NCBI RefSeq assembly: GCF_003144195.1
Contig: NW_020290091.1
Coordinates: 1 to 55,970 of the forward strand
DNA from: Ceraceosorus guamensis
Lineage: Eukaryota > Basidiomycota > Exobasidiomycetes > Ceraceosorales > Ceraceosoraceae
DNA length: 55,970 bases
Reading direction: 5' to 3'
How positions within the stretch are numbered: position 1 is the stretch's first letter; every line of letters begins with the position of its first letter. The notes under the pieces are model-generated. The model was given only the letters and a program-made list of their open reading frames with translations. It was not told the DNA's origin and did not search any database. The position numbers and the translations under genes are program-made. This document shows, piece by piece, positions 45,381 through 55,970 of the stretch.

Positions 45381-48300
45381 GGCGACGAACGAACGGGTCG
45401 TGGGAGAGGAGGTGTGTGGGATGAGAGTGGACACGATCCGCGCTGGTGTGCTCAACGCGCGTCTGTAGAGACGAGATGGCAATGTGTCTCGCGGTGATTG
45501 CCTTTGTCGGTGGCGTCCGCGCTGCTATGGCTCGCGAGACAAGGTGGTGAGTGGTGGCAGTGGTTGAGATGGGCGAGCAGCGAGCGAAGATGGGGAAGGG
45601 AGGGAAGAAATGCTCGAAATGAAAGGAGACGGGCTAATGAAGGGAGGCAAGGGGTGGTGGGAGAGGCGGGGATGATGGGGAAAGAGGAGCACGAGAAGAC
45701 GTTTGGCTGTGAACCGGCTCAAGCTCAAAAGACTTTGAGCGTGAGAGCGCAAGGGAAGGCGAGGCTTGGTGGTTGTGCATGGCGGCGGCGGAAGCGTCAC
45801 ATGCGAGAGAGCATTCAATGAATGCGGAGAAAAGGTCGCTCGGCTCTACATCTCCCTTGCTTGGCACAGCGCCAGTCATTGCGTCGAATCACGAATCTTG
45901 TTAGGGCAACGGCGGGGCAGGCAAGTCGCGTTTCCAGCTCTCCTTCCCCACGCACTGGACTGCTGGGGGGGGGGGGGGGGAGCAGGGTTACAGCAAGTAG
46001 CAAAGCGTGAATCGCTGCGTCAGGCATCTCAGCAGCGTGCGTGACAGCGTCTGGGGGAGATGATGCTGCATCATCGTTTCTGCTTGCATGTCGCGCCGGT
46101 CTCGATGTCTGCAGAGCATAGGCACCCCAGCGCACTCGATCGTGACTCGTGACTCAGGACTGCTTGCGCGTGCATGAGTGAGTGGTGCGGAGTGAGTGCG
46201 TCATCGAATGTTTGTGGCAGTTCAGCACTCTTGCTTGAAATTAGGCTGCCCCGCACTCATGCGCCGCAGGAAATTAGTCCCGCTGCTGAAGAAAGTAGGC
46301 GGCGGGGCCCACATCACCAATCGTCTACTCACTCGCGACTCGACATTCACGATTGACGACTGTAGCTGCTGCGCGAGCTCGCACCTCATTTGTGCGCGCG
46401 ACCGGCTGGTGCGGCAACGGTGCAAAGCAACGGCGGATGCGCGCGTTTAGGTGTACTTTTACCATAGCGGTGCGCGCGGTACAGTGAGTCGTGAGTCTTG
46501 AGTCCAAGACGTCAGTCGTCAGCCATCAAGACTACAGTGAAGAGTAGTCGCCGTGGAGTCGCATGTCGGGCGTACAGGCACGTCCACTCACGACTGACTG
46601 ACTGCATTTGATTCGATTGGCCGCAGTCTGTCGCGCTGCGTCCATTGCCTCAAGTCTACCTTTCATATCGCTCATCCAGTCACCTTTGTCCACGATATCG
46701 TGGCCTGGCTGTCATCAGCAGCCACAAAATGGGAAAGGTCTACGCGCTTGCGAAGAAGGGTTGCTATTGCGGCAAGCAATCGAGAGCGCGTTTCCTGACG
46801 ATGATGTCGGTGGGGACAGTCGGCCTTGACTGTTCTCGAAGCTTGCAACGTGATGGACCGATTGAGATCTGGCTGGCTTGAATCTCTGGAGTGGATGACA
46901 TACTCGCCGTTCCTGCTCGACATACCTCGGTCAAAGGTCTGGCGCAGAGTTGCTGGAGCGTCTATGATTTGATTGCGAACACAAATCATGAACGATCTTT
47001 GAAAGTGCGCGATCATTCGTGATTCGGCTGCCTCTTAACGATTCACAGACGTGAGAGCGCTGCTCACTTCCCGGCATCCATTCTTGCCACACTCACGACA
47101 CCTCGGTACCGTCCTCATCCCCTTGTTTAGCGGCTCCATAACCACAAATACGTGCAATAGGCCTTGAACTGCATATGGTACCCATTGCTTTGCGCAGCCA
47201 GCTGGCCCGGGCTTGCCGACAACGTTTTGCAGGCTGGCAATCAAGAATACTCAAGTGTGTAGGTTGTAGGGCGGGCAAATGAAAGCAGAATACGATCAAG
47301 ACCGGCTGGCTGGCCGGCTCGTATCTCGAAAGTCTATACTGCGGCACCCTTTGAGCTGCAAGAATGGCATTGTGCCCTTTGTTGATCGAGGTAGTGCTGC
47401 GGCCCCTGGCACACTCAAAGCAGGACTTGCATGGCCCCCGCTGACGACTACATGGTTTAGGCGTCGTATGTGGGACTCAATTAAGAGTCAAGCATTCAAT
47501 GATTCAGCCCAGACGTTGCATGCATGATGGCCGCTCTTCCACTTCGGCTGCGCTTTGTCCACGGTGAAGTCAGGATTCTACAGGCGTATATACGCATTTC
47601 ATATTCTTGATTGTAAACGCCCGTACATCTTTGCAGCTCTGCACACCAGCCTTCACCATTCAGTCTTGATTATCTCGCGCGCACCTTGCTGTGGACCGTA
47701 AGAGAGGCACGCAGCCGTTTCATTCAATTGCTGAACCTTAGCGCAGCCACAGCGACACGATGACATCAAATCGTGTTCTTGATTGGTGATAGCAAGACTT
47801 ACGGCCCCGCTGTCGTGGAGGTACGAATTTGAATGATGGATCACTCGAGTATATATATGACTTCGAACGATTCACGATTGAAGCGGTGAACGCGGAATAC
47901 AAGTGGAAGCACAAGGGAGGCAAGGGGGGCGCAATAGATCAACAAGTATCGCCCTCCACGGCGGAGGTCTCCAGCCTTCACTTACATTCGACACAGCATA
48001 CATGCGTCAGCATTCGTGATTCTTGATTGAGACCCAATAGTCACACCAAATCACATTCACCAATCAAACGTCACCCAAAGTCATGCATGGCCATGGATGC
48101 CGCGCATACCTGATCGCTCGAAGCTCCAAAATAGATACCGTCGAGTTTGAGAAGTCAAGATTCAAACCATTTCCTGATGCTGCATGCATCGATTTTCCCA
48201 CTCGGCTCTGCTAGTCGCGCACGCATGCCGCATTCGTAGATGCAGTACAATCAATTCGACTCACGAATCCACGATTGCTGTTGCGCTGGATGATGACGGC

Positions 48301-49132
48301 CTGATGTGATAGGACTTCGAATGGCTCAAACGCATCGCGCGCGCTCATTGTCATCCGGCTCACTGTGTCACCGCGTGGCCTTTATCGTGCAATCATTGAA
48401 TGGAATCGAAGGCGCGTGTGCGGCTGTTTACGCGGCTCAACAGGGTACGCTTTCGAGTCAAATCACGAGTGAGAAAGCAGTCGTGGGGTCACAACTTGCT
48501 ATTTATTGCAGTAGTCACGTATATAGTCACCAATATCGAGCCGTGAGTGACGACGAGCACCGTCACGATCGAATGAAAGGGCGTCGTAACACATGCAGGT
48601 ACCGTGACCATGAAGTCCCTTGGGTCACGTGCCATGACGCGGTAGTGCTCCGACTCCGACTTTGACTTCTCAATCTTGAATCACAAATTGATGACTCTTT
48701 GACGCAGCTGTTTGAACCACAATCTGAATGAATGGCTGCTGGGATGGCTGTTTGGCGCATTCACCTTTCAAGCTTCGCGAGGGTTCCTCCATCTCCTTGC
48801 TTGCAACCAAGATTGGATCGGCTTTCGTCTGCTCGCTTTCACGCCAACACTCTCACCACACTCACGCCGATGAGCGTGTGACCACTCACGACTCACGCTG
48901 CCTCTCGCGCGGGCTTGTCACACCATCATCCGAGCGTCCATCTGGTCTCTCTCCGCTCTTCGGGGGCTCATTACAGAAGGCGCCTTGAGCGGCGCGCCAA
49001 TCTCACTCTCGACGCGATCCATGCTAACGAGCGGTGGCCCGACGCGATCGATTTCCTATCGTTCTCGGATCGGCCACGCAAGGCGCACCTATCTCGCGCT
49101 CTGCCGCCTGGCCGGTGCAGCGAGAAGCGAGC
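45381..49132. other. 3.75-kb gene-free divergent region
   Basis: The longest stretch without a recognisable gene, between the GPI-protein gene and ALG8, which diverge. It contains a G16 homopolymer (45965-45980), many TCACGA/TCGTGA words (45885-45899, 46138-46160, 46321-46356, 46484-46505, 46586-46597, 47019-47030, 47863-47880, 48012-48025, 48252-48274, 48883-48898) and AT-richer patches than the genes. Short open frames exist but none is family-like. No tRNA or transposon ends were seen. Confidence 0.45.
45965..45980. repeat. G16 homopolymer
   Basis: Sixteen consecutive Gs on the plus strand, about 590 bp upstream of the GPI-protein start codon. It is a likely length-variable tract and a common place for sequencing error. 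Confidence 0.9.
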
Positions 49133-51335
49133 ATGGCGTTGGCGACTCTGTTCGAGATGCCGGGCTGGCTAAGGGATGTGCTGGTCCTGTCAACGAGCGT
49201 CAAGCTGCTATTGGTGCCGGCTTATCACAGTACAGACTTGGAGGTGCATCGCCATTGGCTCGCTCTCACCAAGACCCTGCCCGTCTCGCACTGGTACTTT
49301 GACACGACGTCGCAATGGACGCTCGATTACCCGCCCTTTTTCGCCTTCTTTGAGCGCATGCTAGCTCAGGTCATTGCACCGCTCGACGCTCGCATCGTCC
49401 ACTTGCAAGAGGGTTTGCAGTACGCTTCTCCCCGAGCAATCTGCATCCTTCGACTCAGCGTCATGCTCACCGAGCTTGTCCTCGTCGGCGCACTATGGGC
49501 ACTGGCCACTCCTAGCGGTGCGCAAAGCGGCAAGAGCTCTGAATCGGGCCTGGGCTCAGCGTCTCGCTCTCCATCGAGCGCAAACACGGATCAAGACGCG
49601 CACGTCAAAGCTGAACAAGCCATCTCCCCGCTCGTTGCCGGCGCCATCTTACTTCATCCCGCACTCGTCATCGTGGACCACATCCACTTTCAATACAACG
49701 GCTTCCTGACTGGCGTGTTGCTGTGGTCCATATGGGCCGCGAGAGAGGTGCGTGCAAAGGTGTTTCCTGAGGCAAATTCGTGAATGCATGGGTAGTGGAG
49801 CACACGCCTGCGTTGGATTCGGACATCCTCATGATCCTCAAAGCCCAAGCTGCGACTGCCATGGCTGACCCGTCCCCACTCTGCAAACGTTGCTCCGTCA
49901 GCGTCGCCCTCTGCTCAGCGCCTTCCTCTTCTCCTCACTCTTGATGCTCAAGCACATCTACATCTATCTTGCTCCCGCTTACTTCATCTTCCTGCTTCGG
50001 ACCTATGTCCATCCTGCATCCGTGACGATGGATGGACCGACTGGAGCTGGACCTGCATCTCGCCTCTTTACACTTGGCACAATTACCCTCATCCCACCTT
50101 TGGCTGCTATCCTACCCCTGCTGGCATCTGGTCTCACCACTTCAGCGCCTGCGGGACCTCTTGGCATCTTGAGGCAGATGATTGCGCGGCTGTTTCCCTT
50201 TCAAAGAGGACTCAATCACGCGTATTGGGCAGCCAACTTCTGGGCTCTTTACTCATTTGCGGATCGTGCTCTGCTTGCGACAGGCATGGCCACTTCATCC
50301 AAGATCACCGAAGCTGCACGCGCTTCCTCATCTCGAGGTCTGATCGGAGACACTACCTTCGGCGTCCTTCCTACCGTTTCAGCATCACACTGTCTGGTAT
50401 TGACGGCCACTCCATTGCTGGTGCTTAGCAGCCGGCTATGGACACGACCCACGTATCTCAACTTCCTGACCGTGCTCATCTCTTCAGGTCTTACCAGCTT
50501 CATCTTCGGCTACCACGTCCACGAGAAGGCGATTCTGTTGCCTTTGCTCCCGCTAACCCTGCTCGCACCAGTCAGCTACGTCCACGCCCGCCTCACCACG
50601 CTGCTCAGCATCGTCGGCATCTTTGGCCTCTTCCCTCTGCTCTACGATGCCAAAGAGACCCCTTTAAAATTGTTCTATACGCTTGCTTGGAGCTTCGTAT
50701 TTTTCGGCTCGATCCGTAAACAGGTGTACAGGCCCGTGCCGAGCAACCTCACTGCCATCGCGCACGTGCTTGAGAATGTCTACCTCCTCGGCTTCATCAT
50801 CCTTCAGATCTACACGAGTTTGCTGCACCCTGTCTTATTCACGCGAGAGCGACATCTGGAGCCGACAAAAGAGAGTGGACCCGTCGGGACTGCTGCGGAG
50901 GCAATCATGAGCGCTGCAGATTCACTCACCTCGGCTCTCATCGCCCAGCCGTCGTCGCACGCCCCCTGGGTACAAGCTTCGCCTGCTGGCGACCCCCTGG
51001 CGTCCTTTTCCATGGACGCATCGAGCGGGGAAACTGCAACACCCTCGATGCGCTCAGACCTTTCTGCCGCGGGTCTTGGGAGCCATGCAACACCACTGGA
51101 GAACGTTCGCAAGCTGAGCTCGAGCGGCATGCCAGATGTTCAATTACACACACAGTACGAATTCCTCCCTCTCATGCTGATTAGCACCTACTGCGCGCTT
51201 GGAGTACTTTGGGTCTGGATTAGATTGGGTTGGAGTCTGCTTTCTCAGCGGCTCCACAACCATCCGCAAGCAGCGGAGGCTTCACTAGCGAACCACGCCG
51301 GAAAGCAGAGGGCGGCGTATCCTCGTAAATGGTAA
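49133..51335 (+). CDS. ALG8: Alg8-type alpha-1,3-glucosyltransferase
   Basis: An ER membrane enzyme that adds the second glucose to the lipid-linked N-glycan precursor, from dolichyl-phosphate glucose. Two exons: 49133-49747 and 49902-51335, giving 682 residues; the start has a good GCGAGCATGGCG context. The ALG6/ALG8 luminal signature appears near residue 30 (YHSTDLEVHRHWLALT), followed by TSQWTLDYPPFFAFFE. HIHFQYNGFLTGVLLW lies at the end of exon 1. Exon 2 continues RRPLLSAFLFSSLLMLKHIY and NHAYWAANFWALYSFADR, with many membrane helices and FIFGYHVHEKAILLPLLPL. An inserted Ser-rich loop (about residues 130-160) and a ~110-residue hydrophilic loop near the C-terminus (about 540-640) are unlike yeast Alg8 and look disordered. 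HSTDLEVHR favours ALG8 over ALG6. Confidence 0.93.
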
Positions 51336-51596
51336 CACGTCAACATTCTTACAATGCTACAGACTGGAGTCGTGTCCTTTCGGGACGTAATGGCATTACC
51401 AGCCCGACCGAGAGGTGCAACGGCGCTTGGCGTCCTGGCAGTTCGTCTCCAGACCGTCGCCAGCATCTGTCCATTCCGCATCATTTAAATGCAACCCGAT
51501 ATCACTCGTCCCTGCACAGGCGTGAACTACTGTGAAGTGGCGGTTTCCGACGCCATGAGACCACAAATCTTGCCGGCGCATGCTGCTGCTTGCCCA

Positions 51597-53866
51597 TCAC
51601 CTAGCGAAGGTGCGTCGAGAATTTTCTCCCACTGTCTCGGCCCCAGGCGTTGCTTGCCTGCAGACGTCGCCCACAGTACTCTGGATGCCCTCGCGGGTCA
51701 CTACGAAGTCCACCTTTGGTGATCCTGCCGGGCTGTGATGGCCAGCAGGAGCGTGCGGACTCAACAACAACGCCGCTTGGTGAAGACGCGTGCGCGCGGC
51801 ACGCTGTTTGTCGTGACTCTGGTCACCACCAGTCTCGTGGCCGGGCCAGACAGCAACTGTTGGGGTTGTGCTTTCGTCAGAGAGATGGGGTGTGGCCTTT
51901 GAGGTGGTTGAAGGCACAATCGTAAAACGCTGGCTTTTGCTAAGGAACAACCTGACATTAATGCTATTCGTCCACGACTGGCCAAGGCATGCAATCTTCA
52001 AGTCTGAGCACGCGCCCTCGAAGGAGTCATCCATCGCCTCTGTAGTGTCAGAATCTACTGGCGTGGCCTGTATTCGCTTTTGTTGTGGAGCATGTTGGCT
52101 TGGAGTGTGATTACCTGCTGTTGTGTTGCTTGAGCTTGTATACATCTCGGGATCGTGCCTTGTCGAGCTGCGTTCTCGACTCGTGGTGAGCTCATTCTCG
52201 TCCATGTAGGAAGTGCATGAAGCGGATGGTCGATCCATCTGAGCACTTTTGACCACAGCATTCTGCGCTGTCTGCCGCTGCAAAGCGCGCCTCAACCGGC
52301 CAGATGTAGCCAGAAGACCCGAGTAAGGTGCAGACTGTATGCCATAGACAGTTGGAGGAAATGCGACACTCGCAAGCCCACCTGATTCACCGGCTTGCGA
52401 TGCTTCGTGGGCTACGCAGGCGCTGGAAGTGTCCAAACGAATCGGCACCCGACGTTCGTTTCGGATGCATTCTTGCACGTACCTCAAAGCAATTTCCCGC
52501 TCCTTTTCGAATGCGTCCATGACGTGGTTCGAGACGACCACAGCAATGCCTGCAGCTAGTGCAAAAGGGTGGGGATCCGACGTCGACGCTCGATGAGGAA
52601 ATGATGGCGTTCGTGTGCCGAGGAGGGCAACTCTTTTCAACTGATCTGTGAGCTCTATCATAGTTCGCGCACGCGTCACGATGTCGCGCATGCCTTTCGA
52701 TGCAGAGGCTGCTGAGGCGGACAGAGCATCGTTGACGCTGAGGAGAACGGGAAGGTCGTCGATAATGATCAGCTTGAGAGGTGCTTGTGAGTGTCGAGGC
52801 CTTCGTGAATTTGGCGGGCTTTTGGAGAGCCGCTCGATCAGGCCAGGCAAGGTGAATTGGACTGCGTGCGAGAGAGCATCAACATCACCAATGCATGCGA
52901 TGTGAACATTTTCCAGAACTCTTTGTCGAGCTGACCGAAGCATCGCGTCGGTTGGCTCGACGGGTGTTTGCGACGTCTCAGGAGCCTCGCTACTCGAGAC
53001 TGACCCACGAGGGTCATCAGGCGGATCCAGACTGTCATATCGGCGGCGTTTTCTGGCGCGATATGCACGTCGTCGAAGATGCCGCCGCATCAGAGCGTCT
53101 CCTATTTCTGATAATCGTTTTACGATGGCGTACGCCCCAGCTCGTCCATTCGGCGTCATGATCGCAACTCCGCCTGACAAGGCCGAAGAGTCTGCCTCGC
53201 CAAACCCGTCAGGGAGACCTAATGCAGTGGCCGCAGCAAGCTGCAATAACAGCTGTGTCTTCCCAGAGGAGCTGAGGAGCGCATACAGGCGATCAGCAAC
53301 GCTTGCACGGTTGCATTGCGAGGATCGATGCGCTGCATACAATTCCTTGACCAACGGGATGCTCACCTTTCGCCCACCACTTCGGTGAGCATACCGCAGC
53401 GAACGCCACCTCCAAGCAGGTCGTCCAGCATGTCGTCTCCCACGCTCAGGTGATCCGCACCAAGTCCTGCCCTAGCTGCGGTGCTCCCGCCCTGCTCTTG
53501 TGTCCCAACCTCGGGACTTGCTTGTTCACTCTCCCCAGCTCGATTTGCGTGCTCCCAATCGTGCCCTTCTGAGTGCAGCACCGCAGCACAAGTCCTTGAT
53601 TTTGGGGCGAGGTGGTGGGCGGCTTCATTCACGATGCTCTCGATTTGCCTTGCTGACAGGGACTTGCCGGAGCCTGAGCTCGAGCTCGAGCCTACGCGAG
53701 CGCCAGCGATGGATCGACGACCTCCGCTGCTGGCGTGCTTCAGCTTTGACTGCACCTGGGACAAGGGAGTCAAGAGCAATTCCGTCTCTAGCTCGTAGCC
53801 CGCCCTTTGAAGTGCGCTGTAGTACGTGGGCGGTAATGGCAGGTCGCTAAGATGAAGAGGGAACAT
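51597..53866 (-). CDS. RAD57: Rad57-like RecA-family recombination protein
   Basis: Probably the Rad51 paralogue that, with Rad55, stabilises Rad51 filaments in homologous recombination. Two exons: 53866-53367 and 53271-51597, giving 724 residues against 460 in yeast. The N-terminus MFPLHLSDLPLPPTYYSALQ and the block ETELLLTPLSQVQSKL resemble Rad57. DDLLGGGVRCGMLTEVVGE leads into Walker A GESSSGKTQ, completed across the exon junction (~164-172). A basic run (RRHLRRRAYRARKRRR, ~226-241) may be a nuclear signal. Walker B is KLIIIDDLPVLL. The C-terminal core has ACLGQSWTNSINVRLFL and VDFVVTREGIQS. A ~145-residue Ser/Thr-rich insert (about 52000-52440) splits the core before the LGQSW block. Rad55 or an XRCC3-like role is the main alternative. 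Confidence 0.85.
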
Positions 53867-55970
53867 AATGATGCGTTGACGTATCGCTCTGGGTGACGAC
53901 GCCAAGGAGGGCCGTGTGTCTCTCAAGCGCACGGGACGCGGCAAAGCGGATGTGCTAACACACAGGCGCTATGGCGTGACCAAGCTCGTCGCAGACCGCG
54001 GAATCAACGCAAGGGGGAGGCCGATCAACCGCGCTTGGCATAGTAAAAGATGATGGTAGTTTCGCCTTGAGCCAGATAACGACCCCTCGCGACAAGCATC
54101 TCACAAATCCATGCCAGCAAGCAAGCGTTGACCTTTCTTCATTGCCAATGTGCGCGACTCGCTATGGGAACGCGACGCGTCACGTGTCTGAAAGTCGCGC
54201 ACACGGGATTGGTTTTTGCGCACCTGTCCACTATAGGGAAGATCGAGACATCGAGCAATGGTGCCACAAAGTCCGCGTAGGTCGCTAGCTTGGCCCCAGT
54301 GTTCATAATGGAATCAATTGAAGCAGGACAGCGTAGTGCGCCGTATAGCACACTCAGCTGTTGAGAGGAGACGTCTGGTAAAGATTTCGCGAATCTGGAT
54401 GGCGCTCATGTCGCGAATGTGCTTCAGGCGAGCAACGTAGGCTCTGTACAGCATCGAATACAACCTCACTGACTACGAGGGGTGGCTCTTGACGCGCCAC
54501 AGTACCTTTACCAGTGAAGGGGTACGAACGCGATCCGCTCTGAGCGGCTTGATCCTGCGAATCCCACTTAACTTCTTCACCTCCCTGATTGCAACAAGCA
54601 CGACCGAAGATTCACGGCGTGCACGTGCCCGGATGCTTGAGTGCTTTCCATTCGTGCTCGATGAAAGTCAAAGATCTGCCGCATCTGATTGTGTCTGGTG
54701 GTGTCATCACGCACACAGACGAATAGTCGAGACTTTCCACCTCTCAAACGCAGACCACTGGATGTCCGAATGTGTCATTGAAGAGATATCCATGCCTTCC
54801 CTGAAACCGATTGTTGTCGCTCTCGTTTGAACGCTTCGCTCAGGCATAATGGTAACGTCGCGCTATGCCGACTGAACCACACAAAGGTAGACTTCGCGTA
54901 CACATCAAGCACTCCATGAGCCGGTGAATAGCCTGGCGAGGTCTGCCTGTGACTCTCGCCATCGCTGTCTGCCTTCGATAGTATTTCATGCTGTGACCGC
55001 ATGTCCACTCTTCTTGCACAGCCATGAATCATCCGTCCACGTCGAGAACATCGCTCCCACAACCCCCTTGACTTGTATGTGCTGTTGTACAAGTGGCGGC
55101 TGTGCCTCCCTCAACGCGTCAGAGACGTCACCACCGGCGCTGCAGAAGTCGTTGATGCGCCTCGGGGCGCACCGGATGCATGCGCCGACAAGACGCATTT
55201 CCGTCGGTCAAACTTGGAAGCATAGCCCTCGGAGCACAGAGACGCACCGCTTTCATCGCGGGCGAGGTAGAAGTTGAGGGCTACGCGCATAGAGAACAGG
55301 CAAAGACTTGGACAGACCGGCTCTGCAATGCATTGTCGAAATGTGCCCTATACTGGTCCTGATCATGAAAACGGCAGACGCAAGTCTGCAGTTGAGTTTG
55401 GATTGTTCAACATCGCTTGATTCAAGCAATCTTCTTCATCTTCACCACCTCCGGTTCGCCCGTCGAGAGCTGGGTGTGGAAGGCGCTTGATTGGAGTGAT
55501 GGTGACGGTCAACTCGTGCGGCGTCATCGGAGGTGATGACGTCGTATGTTCTCTTGAATGACCATCGTTGGGATAGCTTTGGTGTTGAGCTCGCTTGCTT
55601 GCAGGCTGAGCTTCGCTGGGGTGACGACAACGATGAAGGGATTGAGCAGCGTCTTGACGCAGTTCTCCTTCCGCAAGACTGCCTGCCAGCTCGTGAGGGC
55701 CAGCAGTCAGCATTGCTGATGCACATTGTGGACATGCTTGCCGATGGCCAGACCAGAGGAGAGTGTGAACGCAGTGAAAGATACGACGGGATGGTGGTGG
55801 TCGTGAAGAACGATCCGGCCGTCATCTCGACGAGTCTTTATAGACGCCAGCCATTCATGTCGCTTTCGCTTGGGCCCCTCGAAATGAGGGATCCGTGCGA
55901 GATGCCGAAATGAAGTGCTTGGCGTGGGCTGAAGGATCGGCGAATGAGGAGGATGACGGCGGTGGCGTGG
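53867..55970. other. Right-edge region, no recognised gene
   Basis: 2.1 kb upstream of RAD57 to the window end. Short frames on both strands (for example plus-strand 54489-54830) have no family likeness. At 55350-55913 long open frames overlap on opposite strands, and one of them may belong to a gene that continues past the edge. No RNA gene or repeat is evident. Confidence 0.4.
55536..55913 (+). CDS. Uncharacterised 125-residue ORF at window edge
   Basis: ATG at 55536 opens 125 codons to TGA at 55911-55913. The protein is acidic, with no signal peptide, membrane segment or motif I recognise. Long minus-strand frames (55363-55713 and 55442-55825) cover the same DNA, and one contains MTPHELTVTITPIKRLPH, which looks equally protein-like. 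Only one strand is likely to be coding and I cannot choose. Confidence 0.15.
   Translation: MTSYVLLNDHRWDSFGVELACLQAELRWGDDNDEGIEQRLDAVLLPQDCLPAREGQQSALLMHIVDMLADGQTRGECERSERYDGMVVVVKNDPAVISTSLYRRQPFMSLSLGPLEMRDPCEMPK

Noticed and set aside
54310-54460. Minus-strand frame containing LYRAYVARLKHI, resembling an LYR protein motif
   Set aside because: The open stretch is only about 50 codons, no convincing start or upstream exon was found, and frames of that length are expected by chance.

Overview
The window reads as nuclear DNA of a filamentous or yeast-like basidiomycete. Nearly every gene is split by short GT-AG introns (about 50-370 nt) with gtgagt/gtaagt/gtgcgt donors. The 5S rRNA gene has a basidiomycete-style 3' half. 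The intergenic DNA is long and crowded with ACTCACGACT/ACTCGTGACT and ATTCACGATT words; from general familiarity I lean towards Ustilaginomycotina, but this is inference and no species is claimed. All gene models are conceptual splices that I made by eye from splice consensus, reading frame and protein-family conservation.

Layout. Positions 1-6694 hold a long, apparently intact two-ORF LINE (non-LTR) retrotransposon whose ORF1 stop and ORF2 start overlap as ATGA. After 2.7 kb without a gene come: a PMT2-type protein O-mannosyltransferase (-, 9374-12699); a xanthine/hypoxanthine phosphoribosyltransferase (-, 14494-15656) divergent from a Bet1/Sft1-type Qc-SNARE (+, 16526-17151); the NAC alpha subunit (-, 17870-19422) divergent from mitochondrial ribosomal protein uL2m (+, 21441-23164); striatin (+, 24596-27658); a solitary 5S rRNA gene (-, 28356-28474); an SLC44/CTL-type choline-transporter-like membrane protein (-, 28897-31982); aspartate kinase (-, 33378-35709); tRNA-dihydrouridine(47) synthase Dus3 (-, 36422-39790); a palindromic MITE-like element with long terminal inverted repeats and a 9-bp target duplication (40079-40559); ATG8 (+, 41719-42840); a small secreted, probably GPI-anchored Ser/Gly-rich protein (-, 44294-45380); ALG8 glucosyltransferase (+, 49133-51335); and a RAD57-like RecA paralogue (-, 51597-53866). 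The last 2.1 kb holds no gene I can name.

The genes are mostly unrelated housekeeping genes and form no pathway cluster. PMT2 and ALG8 both act in ER glycosylation but lie 37 kb apart. No biosynthetic cluster, CRISPR array, capsid-bearing element or toxin system was seen. The most unusual items are the fold-back MITE in the DUS3-ATG8 promoter region, microexons of 5 nt (NAC alpha) and 11 nt (DUS3), the stand-alone 5S gene, the genome-typical TCACGA/TCGTGA word families, and the LINE's overlapping stop-start codon.
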